Under the pieces are notes generated by a model. That model did not search any database. It saw only the letters and a program-made list of their open reading frames with translations, and was not told the DNA's origin. The position numbers and the translations under genes are program-made. From the NCBI GenBank assembly GCA_002390845.1, contig DGQT01000080.1, positions 1 through 46,315 of the forward strand: 46,315 nt of DNA, written 5' to 3'. Of the stretch, positions 33,529 through 42,701 are shown piece after piece; positions within the stretch are counted from its first letter, which is position 1; every line of letters begins with the position of its first letter. Source of the DNA: Chitinophagaceae bacterium UBA4407 (lineage in GTDB: Bacteria; Bacteroidota; Bacteroidia; Chitinophagales; Chitinophagaceae).

Positions 33529-33951
33529 CTTTTTTGAGCCAAACTATATAACCAGTTTCTGCTTTTCTTGCGTCGCACACTTGTACGTTCCGATTGGATA
33601 TTGGGCAAAGTAACAACTGCATAAAATCAAAAAAGCCCCTTACGGGGCTTGTAAAATTTTTCGGGTGTTTTCTTGACTGGTTTTTCGTGAAGGATATTTG
33701 GATAATTGGTATTGCAAAAATAGTCGTCATCTTAACTATTAAGAAACTGATCGAGCTTTTGGATGCTCAAATCAGACTTAATTATGAATATGGTTTTTTG
33801 GGATTACCAGAAAAAATTCAACAGACAACTTTACTATACTTAAAGCTTGACCACTGAAAGGTTGCCACTTTTTTTGCTGCTATGAAACAGGAACTTTGAA
33901 CCGAGCGTGGCAAGAAAAGCTTCACAAAGATTTCTTGCTGGATACAAAAAA
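33529..33951. repeat. Dispersed inverted-repeat element 14 (A left, B right)
   Basis: It fills the 33516-33957 gap between convergent genes. The left outer arm is TTTTTTGAGCC (33530-33540) and the left inner arm TTGCGTCGCACACTTGTACG (33568-33587). The right inner arm GCTATGAAACAGGAACTTTG (from 33879) continues AACCGAGCGTGGCAAG to 33914, with GAAAAGCTTCAC after it. The right outer arm GCTGGATACAAAAAA ends near 33951. A strong terminator hairpin lies in the loop. Confidence 0.75.
33628..33664. terminator. Bidirectional terminator inside element 14
   Basis: AAAAAAGCCCC-ttac-GGGGCTTGTAAAATTTTT is a GC stem with A-rich sequence on the left and T-rich on the right. It can stop transcription from the SGNH gene on the plus strand and from the DUF5916 gene on the minus strand. 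Confidence 0.8.
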
Positions 33952-33957
33952 TTGCGT

Positions 33958-36417
33958 TTATGTTTTCTTCTTCTTGAACTGCAGGGCATCTACATAATAA
34001 ACAAATTTTACAGTTATTTCGTTGCTGTGCGGCACCTTGAATACTTCGGTAAAATTGTTTGAATACTTGCGGTTGTCTAATCCGTTTACCTGTGCATCGG
34101 GACCCAGGGCATTTTTCCAGGCAACTATTAAACGGCTACCCAGCCGAAAATCCCAGGTAAAAAACATATCGAGGTTAAAGGCGTTAAAGTTTTCGTTGTG
34201 CCCATCTTCAAAAGTATGTTGGGCGTAATAACCATCGGGTTTAATGTTATAAAATTCTTGATAGTTTACCTTGCTCCAGTAGTGGCGTATGCGCAGGTTA
34301 AGGTTCATTCGTGCCTTAAAATTATAAATGGCATTAACCATTGTATTGTATTCTGTAATAGAGCGTAGCCCCGCAATTGGTTCATTAGTGGCATCGAAAT
34401 AAGCGAAACCGATATTGCCTTTATCAAGTGTTCTTTCGCCATTAATATCTAAACTAAACTTTGGGCTGAAGCGGTACCTGGCACCAAGCTCTGTGGTAAT
34501 ATAAGGGTCGTCTGGTATTGGTGATAAATTGGCATAACCGAATGAGTAACGGCCAAATAGTTTTTTTCGGCTGTCTGTACTGCCATCAATACCCAGAAAA
34601 GCAAAAGGTGGTTTTTTAATAACCCTGCCTTCGGTACGCAGATCGAAATAATCATTTTCCCAGTATGGTTGAGCAAACAGATTTAGAGAAACATCCCAGA
34701 AATTCTTAAACACATGCAAAAAATTACCATTCACCTTAACATTGGCATAGGAAAAAGGGCTGTATCTGCTGCTATACTGAATATTAAGATCGTACTTTCT
34801 TAAATTGAATATTTTATTTGGTGTAAACTGGTTGTAAGCGATAAAGGCTCCTGAATTCATTTGATTGGGCATGAAAAGAATACCAAGATCGTTGGGGTCG
34901 TAGTTTTTAGATTTAATATTGTTAAACACCCCCCATTGCCACTTGCCACTAACCTTTGAAAAATCGAGATAAGTTCTAAACCCGTTGTGCGGATCATTAC
35001 CTGTTACATAGCTGAAATTTGTTTTTGCCTGGAAATTATAAGTATTGGATTTATCGAACAACGAAAGATCAAGTGCACTAACATTACCATCTCTTGCACT
35101 ACCGTTACGAATTACATTGGTATTTGTAAAGGTAATACTGGAACGGTTTTTAAGCGACTGATCTAACACAAACACATTATAATTGCTTAATGGTTCTGTT
35201 TCTGTTTTAAATGTTTCACCATTTTGTTTTTCAAACTCTGCATACATGGGGGCGGTTACCGCATTAAATACACCAATACCCAAACCGTTCTTAGTGCGCC
35301 CGGAAAATTTGGTAGCATTGTATAACTGTGTTATTGAAGGATTTTTAAGTATGGTGTAGTCGCTATCGGCCGCAAGTTGAAGAGCATCAAAATAACCAGA
35401 AGGAGTGCCACCTACCCTTCTTGAATAGAATATCCCTGCTTTATTAAACAGTTCAGTGCCTTCTGTAAAGAACGGCCGGTTTTCATTAAACTGCTGCTCA
35501 AATGGTGTAAGGTTTAGTATTATATTATCGCTTTGCACCTGGCCAAAATCCGGTACAAGCGTCATATCTAAAGTAAAACTTTCATTAATGCCGTACTTAA
35601 CATCCATGCCACCATTGTGCAGGAAATTATTTATATTTCCTTCATTTGTTGGTACTGCCCTGTAACCAGTAGAAATATATGGAAGAAAAGACAATCGAAG
35701 CGGTGGTGTTAAATTCTTTAATCCGGTAAGGTCTCCAAATTGATTTACGAAACCATCCTGCTTGGGATTAATTGGGTTCCAGTAAGATTTTTCGTTAAAC
35801 CTGCGTATATATCGTGAAAAGTTAATACCCCAGTCCTGAACATCTTGTTTAGAAAACCTGATGGCAGAAAAAGGTATTTTCATTTCCACAATCCAGCCGT
35901 CTGCTACAATGGAAGTTCGGCTGTCCCATACTGCATCCCAATTATAATCGAAACCGCCATTACCGCCATCATTACTTTGAATTATAGTTGAAGAAATACG
36001 AATATCGCTTTGCACATTTGACGATGTAACGAGAAATGAAAACGCATTTTGTTTGTCTTTATATGTATCGAAAGCTATTCCAAAATTATCTGCATCTTTA
36101 AACTCTTCTTTATCTCTTTCAGTTAACTGTTTTCTTATGAGTTTTGGGTCATCGTGCAGGTAGGCCCCTATATAGATAGCTTCATCATCGTAAATAATTT
36201 TTATCTCAGAGGGTTGGGATGCTGCTTTACCATAATCCGGAAAATTTACAATAAAACTGTCAGCAACAGGAACATTTTGCCACGCTACATCATCTAAATT
36301 TCCATCGAGTTTTGGGGCATGATCAGCCTTTATAGCCTTGAGAGATTTGGTTTGCGCGGATATAGAATATGAGCAATAAAGAAAAACAGTTATCAGATAA
36401 AAAATGCTCCTGATCAT
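33958..36417 (-). CDS. DUF5916 outer-membrane-type protein with CBM9-like N-terminus
   Basis: About 819 residues from the ATG at 36417, which starts a signal peptide (MIRSIFYLITVFLYCSYSIS); the frame is open farther upstream. The N-terminal part (about 25-200) resembles a family 9 carbohydrate-binding-like fold (APKLDGNLDDVAWQNVP, IIYDDEAIYIGAYLHDDP, FGIAFDTYKDKQNAFSFLV). The rest is a beta-rich DUF5916 region with many aromatic, alternating strands (PFFTEGTELFNKAGIFYSRR, YSFGYANLSPIP, AYNQFTPN), as in an outer-membrane barrel. The C-terminus (VKFVYYVDALQFKKKKT) ends with strand-like residues. Family members are common in Bacteroidota and their function is unknown. An XRE/S24 regulator gene ends about 113 bp upstream. 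Confidence 0.9.
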   Translation of the reverse strand: MIRSIFYLITVFLYCSYSISAQTKSLKAIKADHAPKLDGNLDDVAWQNVPVADSFIVNFPDYGKAASQPSEIKIIYDDEAIYIGAYLHDDPKLIRKQLTERDKEEFKDADNFGIAFDTYKDKQNAFSFLVTSSNVQSDIRISSTIIQSNDGGNGGFDYNWDAVWDSRTSIVADGWIVEMKIPFSAIRFSKQDVQDWGINFSRYIRRFNEKSYWNPINPKQDGFVNQFGDLTGLKNLTPPLRLSFLPYISTGYRAVPTNEGNINNFLHNGGMDVKYGINESFTLDMTLVPDFGQVQSDNIILNLTPFEQQFNENRPFFTEGTELFNKAGIFYSRRVGGTPSGYFDALQLAADSDYTILKNPSITQLYNATKFSGRTKNGLGIGVFNAVTAPMYAEFEKQNGETFKTETEPLSNYNVFVLDQSLKNRSSITFTNTNVIRNGSARDGNVSALDLSLFDKSNTYNFQAKTNFSYVTGNDPHNGFRTYLDFSKVSGKWQWGVFNNIKSKNYDPNDLGILFMPNQMNSGAFIAYNQFTPNKIFNLRKYDLNIQYSSRYSPFSYANVKVNGNFLHVFKNFWDVSLNLFAQPYWENDYFDLRTEGRVIKKPPFAFLGIDGSTDSRKKLFGRYSFGYANLSPIPDDPYITTELGARYRFSPKFSLDINGERTLDKGNIGFAYFDATNEPIAGLRSITEYNTMVNAIYNFKARMNLNLRIRHYWSKVNYQEFYNIKPDGYYAQHTFEDGHNENFNAFNLDMFFTWDFRLGSRLIVAWKNALGPDAQVNGLDNRKYSNNFTEVFKVPHSNEITVKFVYYVDALQFKKKKT

Positions 36418-36530
36418 TAAAAATGGTTTGGCGCGAAAATACCGGTCTGATAAATTAATTGGTCTGCATTTTTTACGAATGGTAATACTTATATGCAAGA
36501 GTAACAAAGCCTTAACATGGCAATAAAGAC

Positions 36531-37286
36531 TCAATTCATTTTACGTTTGAGACTGCTTACCTGCTCCTGAAGGTTATTAACCAAACCGGCCAACTGATTT
36601 ACATCCCAACGTTGTTGCGTGTTGGTTTTGGTAATAACCATTTGCGCTTTCCACAATTCAATTACTTCATCGGTGCTTACATTGTATGGTGAGTATTGCG
36701 GATTATCGCTTACTAAAGTAATTTTATTTTTTAAACGGTTATTTTTCATCACACGTTTATAAACAATACCTTCACTTTTAGAAATGACAATATAAGTATT
36801 GTTAGCCTTTAAATCTTCTACATCTTCTACCCTTTCTCCAACGATTACGCTGCCACTGGGTGTTGGCAACATGCTATCTCCTACAATTTCAAAAGCGCGG
36901 TAATTGCCAGGTGCAAGCATAGGTAACGTAAAAGTATTCAGTTCATCAATAAACTCAGGGTCAGCATAACCCGCAAGGTAACCGGCTGCTGCCTTTACCG
37001 GAACAAACTGAATAACCTGTGCCTCTGCTGCCATTTTCATCTGGCGACGTTTTTCTAAATAATTTCCACCACTTTTAGCTGCAGAAATATCTTTCAACAG
37101 CAATTCATCAAGGCTTAATTTAAAAATGTTGCAAAGGCTTTCCAAAACATCAAGCCTGGGTTCAGCACGTTCTTCCTCATAAGCTCCGATAAGGGAGCGC
37201 TTGATTTTTAGCTTGTTCGCAAACTCTTCCTGAGTCCATCCACGCAGCTTGCGCAGGTAACGAAGATTTTTTCCGGCATAACTCAT
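36531..37286 (-). CDS. XRE-family repressor with S24 (LexA-like) peptidase domain
   Basis: 251 residues. The N-terminal helix-turn-helix covers about 6-62 (NLRYLRKLRGWTQEEFANKL, KRSLIGAYEEERAEP). A linker leads to an S24 domain with an Ala-Gly site in KAAAGYLAGY (about A101-G102), the catalytic serine in VGDSMLPT (S138) and the general-base lysine in YKRV (K177). This is the serine-lysine dyad of LexA, UmuD and CI, so the protein may cleave itself under stress. A C-terminal extension (about 200-251) holds a coiled coil (NNLQEQVSSLKRKM). It resembles phage-type repressors but there are no other phage genes here. It is transcribed towards the DUF5916 gene and is divergent from the esterase, so it may regulate either. 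Confidence 0.93.
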   Translation of the reverse strand: MSYAGKNLRYLRKLRGWTQEEFANKLKIKRSLIGAYEEERAEPRLDVLESLCNIFKLSLDELLLKDISAAKSGGNYLEKRRQMKMAAEAQVIQFVPVKAAAGYLAGYADPEFIDELNTFTLPMLAPGNYRAFEIVGDSMLPTPSGSVIVGERVEDVEDLKANNTYIVISKSEGIVYKRVMKNNRLKNKITLVSDNPQYSPYNVSTDEVIELWKAQMVITKTNTQQRWDVNQLAGLVNNLQEQVSSLKRKMN

Positions 37287-37352
37287 AACTAATGCATTTA
37301 GTGCAAGATACTAATTATTTTAGTTTACGCAAGAAAATTTTTTATTAAAGAA

Positions 37353-37510
37353 TTTTTTTTGAGCCAAGCAATTGAGTTTCTACTGTACTTCTCTTGCGTC
37401 GCACACTTGTACTGTTGGATTCTTTAGGAGACGGTTGACAGATGTTCTGAACGTACAAGTGAGTGACACAACTAAAGCTTCATACTTATTCATTAGCCCG
37501 GCCAATAAAA
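37353..37510. repeat. Dispersed inverted-repeat element 15 (type A, complete, compact)
   Basis: The clearest short copy, between divergent genes. The left outer arm is TTTTTTTTGAGCCAAGC (from 37353). The inner arms are TTGCGTCGCACACTTGTACT (37394-37413) and GAACGTACAAGTGAGTGACA (from 37449). GAAGCTTCAT-like AAAGCTTCATAC follows, and AGCCCGGCCAATAAAA ends near 37510. The two inner arms use different core variants (GCGTCGCACAC and GTGAGTGACAC). Confidence 0.8.
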
Positions 37511-37572
37511 TATTTCCTGTCCCATTCTTCTTATGCTCAGATTTGAGACCTATTTTTAATCAAACTTGTTAT

Positions 37573-38433
37573 ATGAAAAAAATTCTATCATTACTATTTT
37601 GCACTTCTCTGTGCTGCATGTTAATGGCACAAACCAGTAAAGTATTCGATAATCTTTCTATGAAAAGTAAGATACTGAATATGGACAGAAAGTTTGCAAT
37701 TTATCTGCCGGCTGATTATGAAACTTCGCAACGAAGCTATCCTGTACTATACTTACTTCATGGAGGTGGCGACGATCAAACGGGCTGGGTACAGTTTGGT
37801 GAAGTACAGCGAATTGCCGACAAAGCAATCGGCGAAGGAACAGCTACGCCAATGATCATTGTTATGCCTGATGCAAATACCGGTGTACGTGGATTTGCCA
37901 ACAATGCCACAGGAACCTGGCGTTATGAAGATTTCTTTTTCCAGGAGCTTATGCCCTACGTTGAAAAAACTTACCGGATAAAAGGTGAGAAACGTTATCG
38001 TGCAATTTCTGGTTTATCGATGGGTGGTGATGGTACTTTTACATACGCATTACACCATCCTGAATTATTTTCTGCAGCATGCCCGTTAAGTGCGGGCACA
38101 GGGCCGCTTACAATGGAAGATGCCAAAACACGATTGACAAAAGATAACCCCAATATTTCTGATACTACAATTGCTTCTTTTTACAATCGCCAGAGTGTAT
38201 TGGTTTTGATAAACAATGTTCCTGACAGTTTAAAAAAATCTGTTCGCTGGTATATTGATTGCGGCGATGATGATTTTTTATATGAAGGAAATTCACTGGC
38301 ACATATTGCAATGCGTAAAAAAGAAATACCACATGAATTCCGTACCCGTGATGGCGGACATAACTGGACTTATTGGCGTACTGCATTGCCAGCTGTTCTT
38401 GAATTTGTGTCGATGGGATTTCATCAATTTTAA
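37573..38433 (+). CDS. Alpha/beta-hydrolase esterase (esterase D / tributyrin-esterase type)
   Basis: 286 residues from the ATG at 37573, which gives a signal peptide (MKKILSLLFCTSLCCMLMAQ); the longer open frame upstream runs through a repeat element and is not coding. The hydrolase body shows the oxyanion segment YLLHGGGDDQTGW (60-72), the nucleophile elbow GLSMGG (S149) and the catalytic histidine in DGGHNWTYWR (H263), with an Asp in DCGDDDFLYEG. This is the acetyl-xylan/feruloyl/cinnamoyl-esterase-like group of secreted esterases. It is full length and periplasmic or secreted. It runs divergently from the XRE/S24 repressor, with a repeat element in the shared upstream region. Confidence 0.9.
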   Translation: MKKILSLLFCTSLCCMLMAQTSKVFDNLSMKSKILNMDRKFAIYLPADYETSQRSYPVLYLLHGGGDDQTGWVQFGEVQRIADKAIGEGTATPMIIVMPDANTGVRGFANNATGTWRYEDFFFQELMPYVEKTYRIKGEKRYRAISGLSMGGDGTFTYALHHPELFSAACPLSAGTGPLTMEDAKTRLTKDNPNISDTTIASFYNRQSVLVLINNVPDSLKKSVRWYIDCGDDDFLYEGNSLAHIAMRKKEIPHEFRTRDGGHNWTYWRTALPAVLEFVSMGFHQF

Positions 38434-38439
38434 AACCAG

Positions 38440-39849
38440 CTATTGGTGAATTATATTTATTTCACTGCTTACAGTAAAGTCTGAAGACAACAACAATTCT
38501 TCCTTTTTATTACCGAACAGAATTTCGAGTTTTGCAGTGTTGGGAGGAAATTCACCAAGATTGTGCGCATGAAAAACAAGCGTATTGATCCCTGTAATGT
38601 TTACAGGGATTTTTATTATAAAAGCACGGGTAGTTAATGAAAGTTTATCAATTACAACCTGGTTATTGTAAACCACTGAAACAATATCACCGTCAACAAT
38701 GCCATTATCATAGACAACCAATGTAATTGAATCGGTATTTACTACGATTGTTTTTACAATTTCTTTCTTTCTTTCCGCATAGCCTGCAGGCAAAAGGGAA
38801 ATCGTATCTTTTAATTTCGGTGGCACTGTTTTGTTCGATACAAGAGTATTATTAATGGGTACAGAAACTATCGTATCAATAGTTGGAGATTTCTCCTGCT
38901 TAACCAGAACCGGATTATCACGAACAGGTGGAACTGCTGCACTAATAACCAAATTCTTGTTCTGTACTACAGGCTTTTTATTTTGCTTTACAACCAGCGA
39001 TGGCATTTTAATCAGCGATAAATGCATAGGTTTTTGAGAAAAAGGTGGAGCGATTTTTCGTTTTACTTTTACAATATCGCCTGCCGGCAACACCACAATT
39101 CTTTTTTGCACCAAAGTATTTTGACTGATCTTTAGCGTAGCCATTTTACTTAACTGCTCCGGTACTTTTGGCTTAACCGAAGCAATATTATTGTGTGTAT
39201 CAAGGACAACAGAACCGGCTGGTAAAATTGCAATTCTTTCTTCAACAGGTGCAGGTACAACTGCAAGGGGAATATCCTTTTTTGGTAGTTCAGCAATTGA
39301 ATCATTTACAAAAGATATGTTGCCCGGAATTGCTATTTGAGCTGAACTTGCAAATGCAAATAATGACTCCTTGCCCTGAATATCAAATTCATTTACTTCT
39401 TTTGAAAATTCACTGATTCCATTACAGGTTTTAAAACAGTCTTTTACTTCACCACTGAACGTAATGCTTCCATCTTTTATTGAAAATACCATGTGCGGCG
39501 GTTTGCAGTTATTGCAACTTAATTGCCAATGCGCATCGGTAGGGTCTTTAACAAAAAGTATTTTATCGCGGTTAATTACCAGATATTTTTCAAAAACGGT
39601 ACCTGAAATTTTGGAGTCAAAATGAACAGACGTATCAGAAGGCTGTATTGTTTTTATAACACCTTCAAACTTGTTTCCTTTTGTAGCATTAACGATTAGT
39701 TGAACATTGTAAAGCTGCCTGGCATTGCTACCGGGCAAATATGCTTTTCCATTCCAGGTGCCCTGCAGCCATATAATGTTTTGTGTATAAGCGTTAGTAA
39801 TTGTAAATGCGAGCAGCACCAACAAAAGGTAGCGGATCATTCTTTGCAT
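38440..39849 (-). CDS. Secreted protein of unknown function with LPAG segments
   Basis: 469 residues from the ATG at 39849 (a second ATG at 39840 is also possible); a signal peptide covers about residues 1-22. An N-terminal domain (about 25-150) has IIWLQGTWNGKAYLPG, four cysteines (SCNNCKPPH, DCFKTC) and looks like a small beta barrel. A long low-complexity Val/Lys/Pro-rich middle (about 150-350) repeats the theme LPAG three times (AILPAGSV, VVLPAGDI, SLLPAGYA), suggesting an extended wall- or membrane-spanning segment. The C-terminal domain of about 115 residues (LVVYDNGIVDGDIVSVVYNN, HAHNLGEFPPNTAKLEILFG) is a beta domain common in secreted Bacteroidota proteins. Function unknown. It converges on the esterase gene with only 6 bp between the stop codons. 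Confidence 0.75.
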   Translation of the reverse strand: MQRMIRYLLLVLLAFTITNAYTQNIIWLQGTWNGKAYLPGSNARQLYNVQLIVNATKGNKFEGVIKTIQPSDTSVHFDSKISGTVFEKYLVINRDKILFVKDPTDAHWQLSCNNCKPPHMVFSIKDGSITFSGEVKDCFKTCNGISEFSKEVNEFDIQGKESLFAFASSAQIAIPGNISFVNDSIAELPKKDIPLAVVPAPVEERIAILPAGSVVLDTHNNIASVKPKVPEQLSKMATLKISQNTLVQKRIVVLPAGDIVKVKRKIAPPFSQKPMHLSLIKMPSLVVKQNKKPVVQNKNLVISAAVPPVRDNPVLVKQEKSPTIDTIVSVPINNTLVSNKTVPPKLKDTISLLPAGYAERKKEIVKTIVVNTDSITLVVYDNGIVDGDIVSVVYNNQVVIDKLSLTTRAFIIKIPVNITGINTLVFHAHNLGEFPPNTAKLEILFGNKKEELLLSSDFTVSSEINIIHQ

Positions 39850-39932
39850 AATTAATTACCGGATTTTACGCAAATACTTAAGCGAACCCATTACATTGAA
39901 TTATAGAGGAAGGCTTAAAAAATAAGATAAGA

Positions 39933-39993
39933 ATTTTTGAGCAGGCAGCATATCTCCGGGCATCGCCTGTTGTGTCACTCACTTGTACGTTCC
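39933..39993. repeat. Element 16, left arm (type A, variant)
   Basis: ATTTTTGAGCAGGC (from 39933) and TTGTGTCACTCACTTGTACG (39970-39989). The matching right arm is at 40839-40961, beyond one minus-strand gene. No second copy is seen in between. Confidence 0.6.
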
Positions 39994-40094
39994 TTTTTCA
40001 AGGTATCAATGCTTAACAATACCAATACCTTAAGCGGTGCACTTTCTGTTCAGGTAAAATTTATAATCTGCAGAATAAATAATTTTTTGTTACT

Positions 40095-40658
40095 TTAAAC
40101 AGCCTGCGGCATCATTCCCGAACCATAGCCTGAATTGTTTTTATAAAAACTGATTTCTGTAGATGCGTGGTTCTTAATAGATATAATTCCATCCTGGTTC
40201 ACAATATCAAAGTAACCTTTATTATAATCTTTAAAATCTGAGAGGTATTGTTTAAAATTCAGGTTGCGCATTAGTTCTGAAACATACTTCATAACCCTTT
40301 CCTGCTGCAAAACTGTTTCAAAAGTAAAATTTGCATAATGCAGTGCGTTGTTAATATAATGCAATTGCAAAAGGTAACGGCTGTCGCCCACCACCCGCTT
40401 GTAAAAAAATACGTCGGCTGAAGTATTGCCAGAAACAGGAACTGTGGTCTCGTAATTTGCTTTGCCCATTATATGCCGTACTTCTTTTTTCTTCATTCCG
40501 AGTTCAAACTTTGGAAAGCTGTCGGTTTGTACAATGTATGGCAGGCTGTGTGCAGGGTTATTGTAAATGTTGTTAATGCGGCATGTATAAAAATCTTCGC
40601 GTTCCTGGTTTTTAAAGAAAACGTTTTTTACCGCAATAAGGTAATTCAGGATTTTCAT
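40095..40658 (-). CDS. Small protein of unknown function
   Basis: 187 residues from the ATG at 40658, chosen because the open frame upstream of it is AT-rich and shows no coding bias. No signal peptide or transmembrane segment is evident. A segment FELGMKKKEVRHIMGKANYE (about 49-68) resembles the GMxxxEVxxIMGKP motif found in SmpA/OmlA-like small domains, but the rest (ISFYKNNSGYGSGMMPQAV at the end) is unfamiliar. It is enclosed by inverted type-A repeat arms, as are the genes at 6318 and 9892. Confidence 0.65.
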   Translation of the reverse strand: MKILNYLIAVKNVFFKNQEREDFYTCRINNIYNNPAHSLPYIVQTDSFPKFELGMKKKEVRHIMGKANYETTVPVSGNTSADVFFYKRVVGDSRYLLQLHYINNALHYANFTFETVLQQERVMKYVSELMRNLNFKQYLSDFKDYNKGYFDIVNQDGIISIKNHASTEISFYKNNSGYGSGMMPQAV

Positions 40659-40838
40659 ATAATTGGATTTTAGATGACTATTGGATTTTGAAATACGGTA
40701 CAAGGTAATTTTTAAAAAAGAATAAACTGTATACAATGTAAACTCATGTCGTATGTGGATATAATTATATCCGATTCTGATTATAACCATGCCTGCTTAA
40801 TTGCAGCAACCTTGCATTGTGCTCACTTTTATTCCGCA

Positions 40839-40961
40839 GCTCAAGTGTGCGACGCAACCAGGTTGATTTGATGATTTGGTGATTGGTGAATATGATAATT
40901 AATTAAATCGGCACATCTTCAAATTATCAAATTATCAAATCACTTTGCCGGGTTCATAAAA
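40839..40961. repeat. Element 16, right arm, with AT-rich hairpin inserted
   Basis: CTCAAGTGTGCGACGCAACC (40840-40859) is the right inner arm and GCCGGGTTCATAAAA (about 40947-40961) the outer arm. Between them lies an AT-rich palindrome (40863-40946) of the GATTTGATGATTTGGTGATT type, the same family that flanks the four-helix-bundle gene at 187-691. So one repeat family has inserted into or beside another. Confidence 0.65.
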
Positions 40962-40976
40962 TTGAATTTATTCAGG

Positions 40977-42053
40977 CTACCTGCTCATGATCTTATTTGC
41001 ATTTGTTGTGTAGATCTTTTTCAAAGTTGCATCACTTAACGAGAGACCGTAAAGCGGCCAGTGATATTCAAAAAAATCCTTCTCATAAAAATGTTCGTCT
41101 GCTGTTTCCAATATGCGAAAAGTGGTACTGTACATTTTTTTTGAAGTGCCCATATCGGTGCCATACACAAGCCTGCCTGCATACTTTTCCATAAATGCAT
41201 TTACATAACGGGGAATGGGCGCAATTTCTCCATAACGTGCAGCGATATCGGCGTACAGGTTTGGATAACGATCAAACAGCTTTGCAAGCACCGCAAGGTT
41301 AGCACAACTATTGGCCAGGTGGCATGCAATAAAAGTAGTTTTAGGATTGTTCTTTACCGCGCTTTCAAGTGTTGTAATTAACTGGTCGTGATCAAGTATT
41401 CCTTTCTTAGAAAGATCCACTTTCCATGTTGCCGCATTCATCAATCCATCGTTGGTTGAATCTGCATTCTCATACATCCATTCATCTTCCGCAACATGCA
41501 CACTAACCGGCATGTGCAAAGCCGCACATTTTTCGAGCAATGGTTTCATTTGCGGATCATCGATATGTAAACCATAACCCGGTGTGGGCAAAGAATAGAA
41601 TTCACCCAAACCTTTATCGCCCAGCTCGCCAACACCTTTTGCGCCCATCTTGTAGCATCGCTCCAACTCAGCTAGCGCATGTTGCTGCCAACCCGGTTTT
41701 TCATAACCTGTGTAATCAAAGCCGCACCATATTTCAAACCTGTTTTTATACCGTGCGTATTTTGCAACAACAGAATCGAACCTTTTGCCGGTTGAATAAG
41801 AAAGTATCATTGTTTTTGCAATGCCCGCTTCATCCATTGTGTGCACCCATTCATCAACCTGGGCATCCGTTTCCGGGTAATCGTGAGAATGAAAATCTGT
41901 TACCGGGTATTTTGCTTTATCAATATTGGTTTGCGGTATTTTATAAATTGACACAGGCTTATAGTCTTTTAGTTTCAGGTTGTTTACATCCTGGGAAAAT
42001 GCAGCTGCAGAAAGCACCTGTAATACGGCCAATAAAAGAATGCGCATCATCAT
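40977..42053 (-). CDS. Amidohydrolase family protein
   Basis: 358 residues with a signal peptide (about 1-20, ending AAFSQ), hence exported. The amidohydrolase-2 fold is marked by VTDFHSHDYP (H55, H57), the metal-binding HxH at the end of strand 1, SVHVAEDEW (about 186-194), FIACHLANS (about 239-247) and VYGTDMG with its catalytic aspartate near residue 298. Such TIM-barrel hydrolases cleave C-N bonds or decarboxylate aromatic acids (ACMSD-like), but no substrate can be read here. The gene ends at a repeat element; upstream is a long gap with another one. Confidence 0.88.
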   Translation of the reverse strand: MMMRILLLAVLQVLSAAAFSQDVNNLKLKDYKPVSIYKIPQTNIDKAKYPVTDFHSHDYPETDAQVDEWVHTMDEAGIAKTMILSYSTGKRFDSVVAKYARYKNRFEIWCGFDYTGYEKPGWQQHALAELERCYKMGAKGVGELGDKGLGEFYSLPTPGYGLHIDDPQMKPLLEKCAALHMPVSVHVAEDEWMYENADSTNDGLMNAATWKVDLSKKGILDHDQLITTLESAVKNNPKTTFIACHLANSCANLAVLAKLFDRYPNLYADIAARYGEIAPIPRYVNAFMEKYAGRLVYGTDMGTSKKMYSTTFRILETADEHFYEKDFFEYHWPLYGLSLSDATLKKIYTTNANKIMSR

Positions 42054-42140
42054 AAAAAGTATTTGCGTTAAGATAAGCCATTATCATTTTTTAAAGCCTA
42101 AAAATATTTAGGGGGAAATAAAACAAGGATTTTGTTACAA

Positions 42141-42287
42141 TCAGTATCAACTGCACAATTGTGCGATCCCCAAATAAACCCGGGAGTGAATGCCACCCTT
42201 CGCGTAAATGCTGCCATGAAAAGGGAACTGTGAACCGAGCGTGGCAAGAATGTTTAATCAGTGTTACTGAAAGCCGGGCTAAAAATA
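42141..42287. repeat. Repeat element 17 (type B right half)
   Basis: It lies in the 42054-42701 gap between divergent genes. GCCATGAAAAGGGAACTGTG (from 42213) continues AACCGAGCGTGGCAAG to 42248, with outer arm GCCGGGCTAAAAAT near 42273-42286. To its left are CACAATTGTGCGATCCC and CCTTCGCGTAAATGCT, shared with the type-B halves at 21.2 and 27.8 kb. I see nothing in 42288-42701 beyond AT-rich leader sequence. Confidence 0.62.
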
Positions 42288-42701
42288 CCTTTCCACGTAT
42301 ACCACACCGGAAGCTTTATGCCCCTTTTTGTTTTAACTGCTCATGTAATAAAAAGCAACGAAATGTTTATTGGAATCGTAATAAAAAAGTTGATTCAGTA
42401 AATTCTCCTGCTTCAACAAGTAGTGTAACACTCCGTGTTTAGCCGTTCTGCCACCCTTTAATCAGGTTAAATTCCGGTTCAGCAATATAATTTACCCGAT
42501 TGGGTTACAAAATGTGTTAAGTAATTCACTATTTAACTACTTTTATTTTACAATTGTATGACAAAACCAAAGTTTCAGCAGACCGGCCATAAATAAATGC
42601 ACAGTTCCTGGTAAAATATTTTCTGTTTCTAAAATTCAGTCAGCATAAAAGTTTCGGTTCAATTATTATAAAACACCTTTATTCATCACAAAAATCATCT
42701 T

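Noticed and set aside
33594..33857. An 87-codon gene
   Set aside because: It lies in the centre of element 14 and runs through a terminator hairpin.
42161..42442. A 93-codon gene
   Set aside because: It overlaps the type-B core of element 17 and has no family-like motif.
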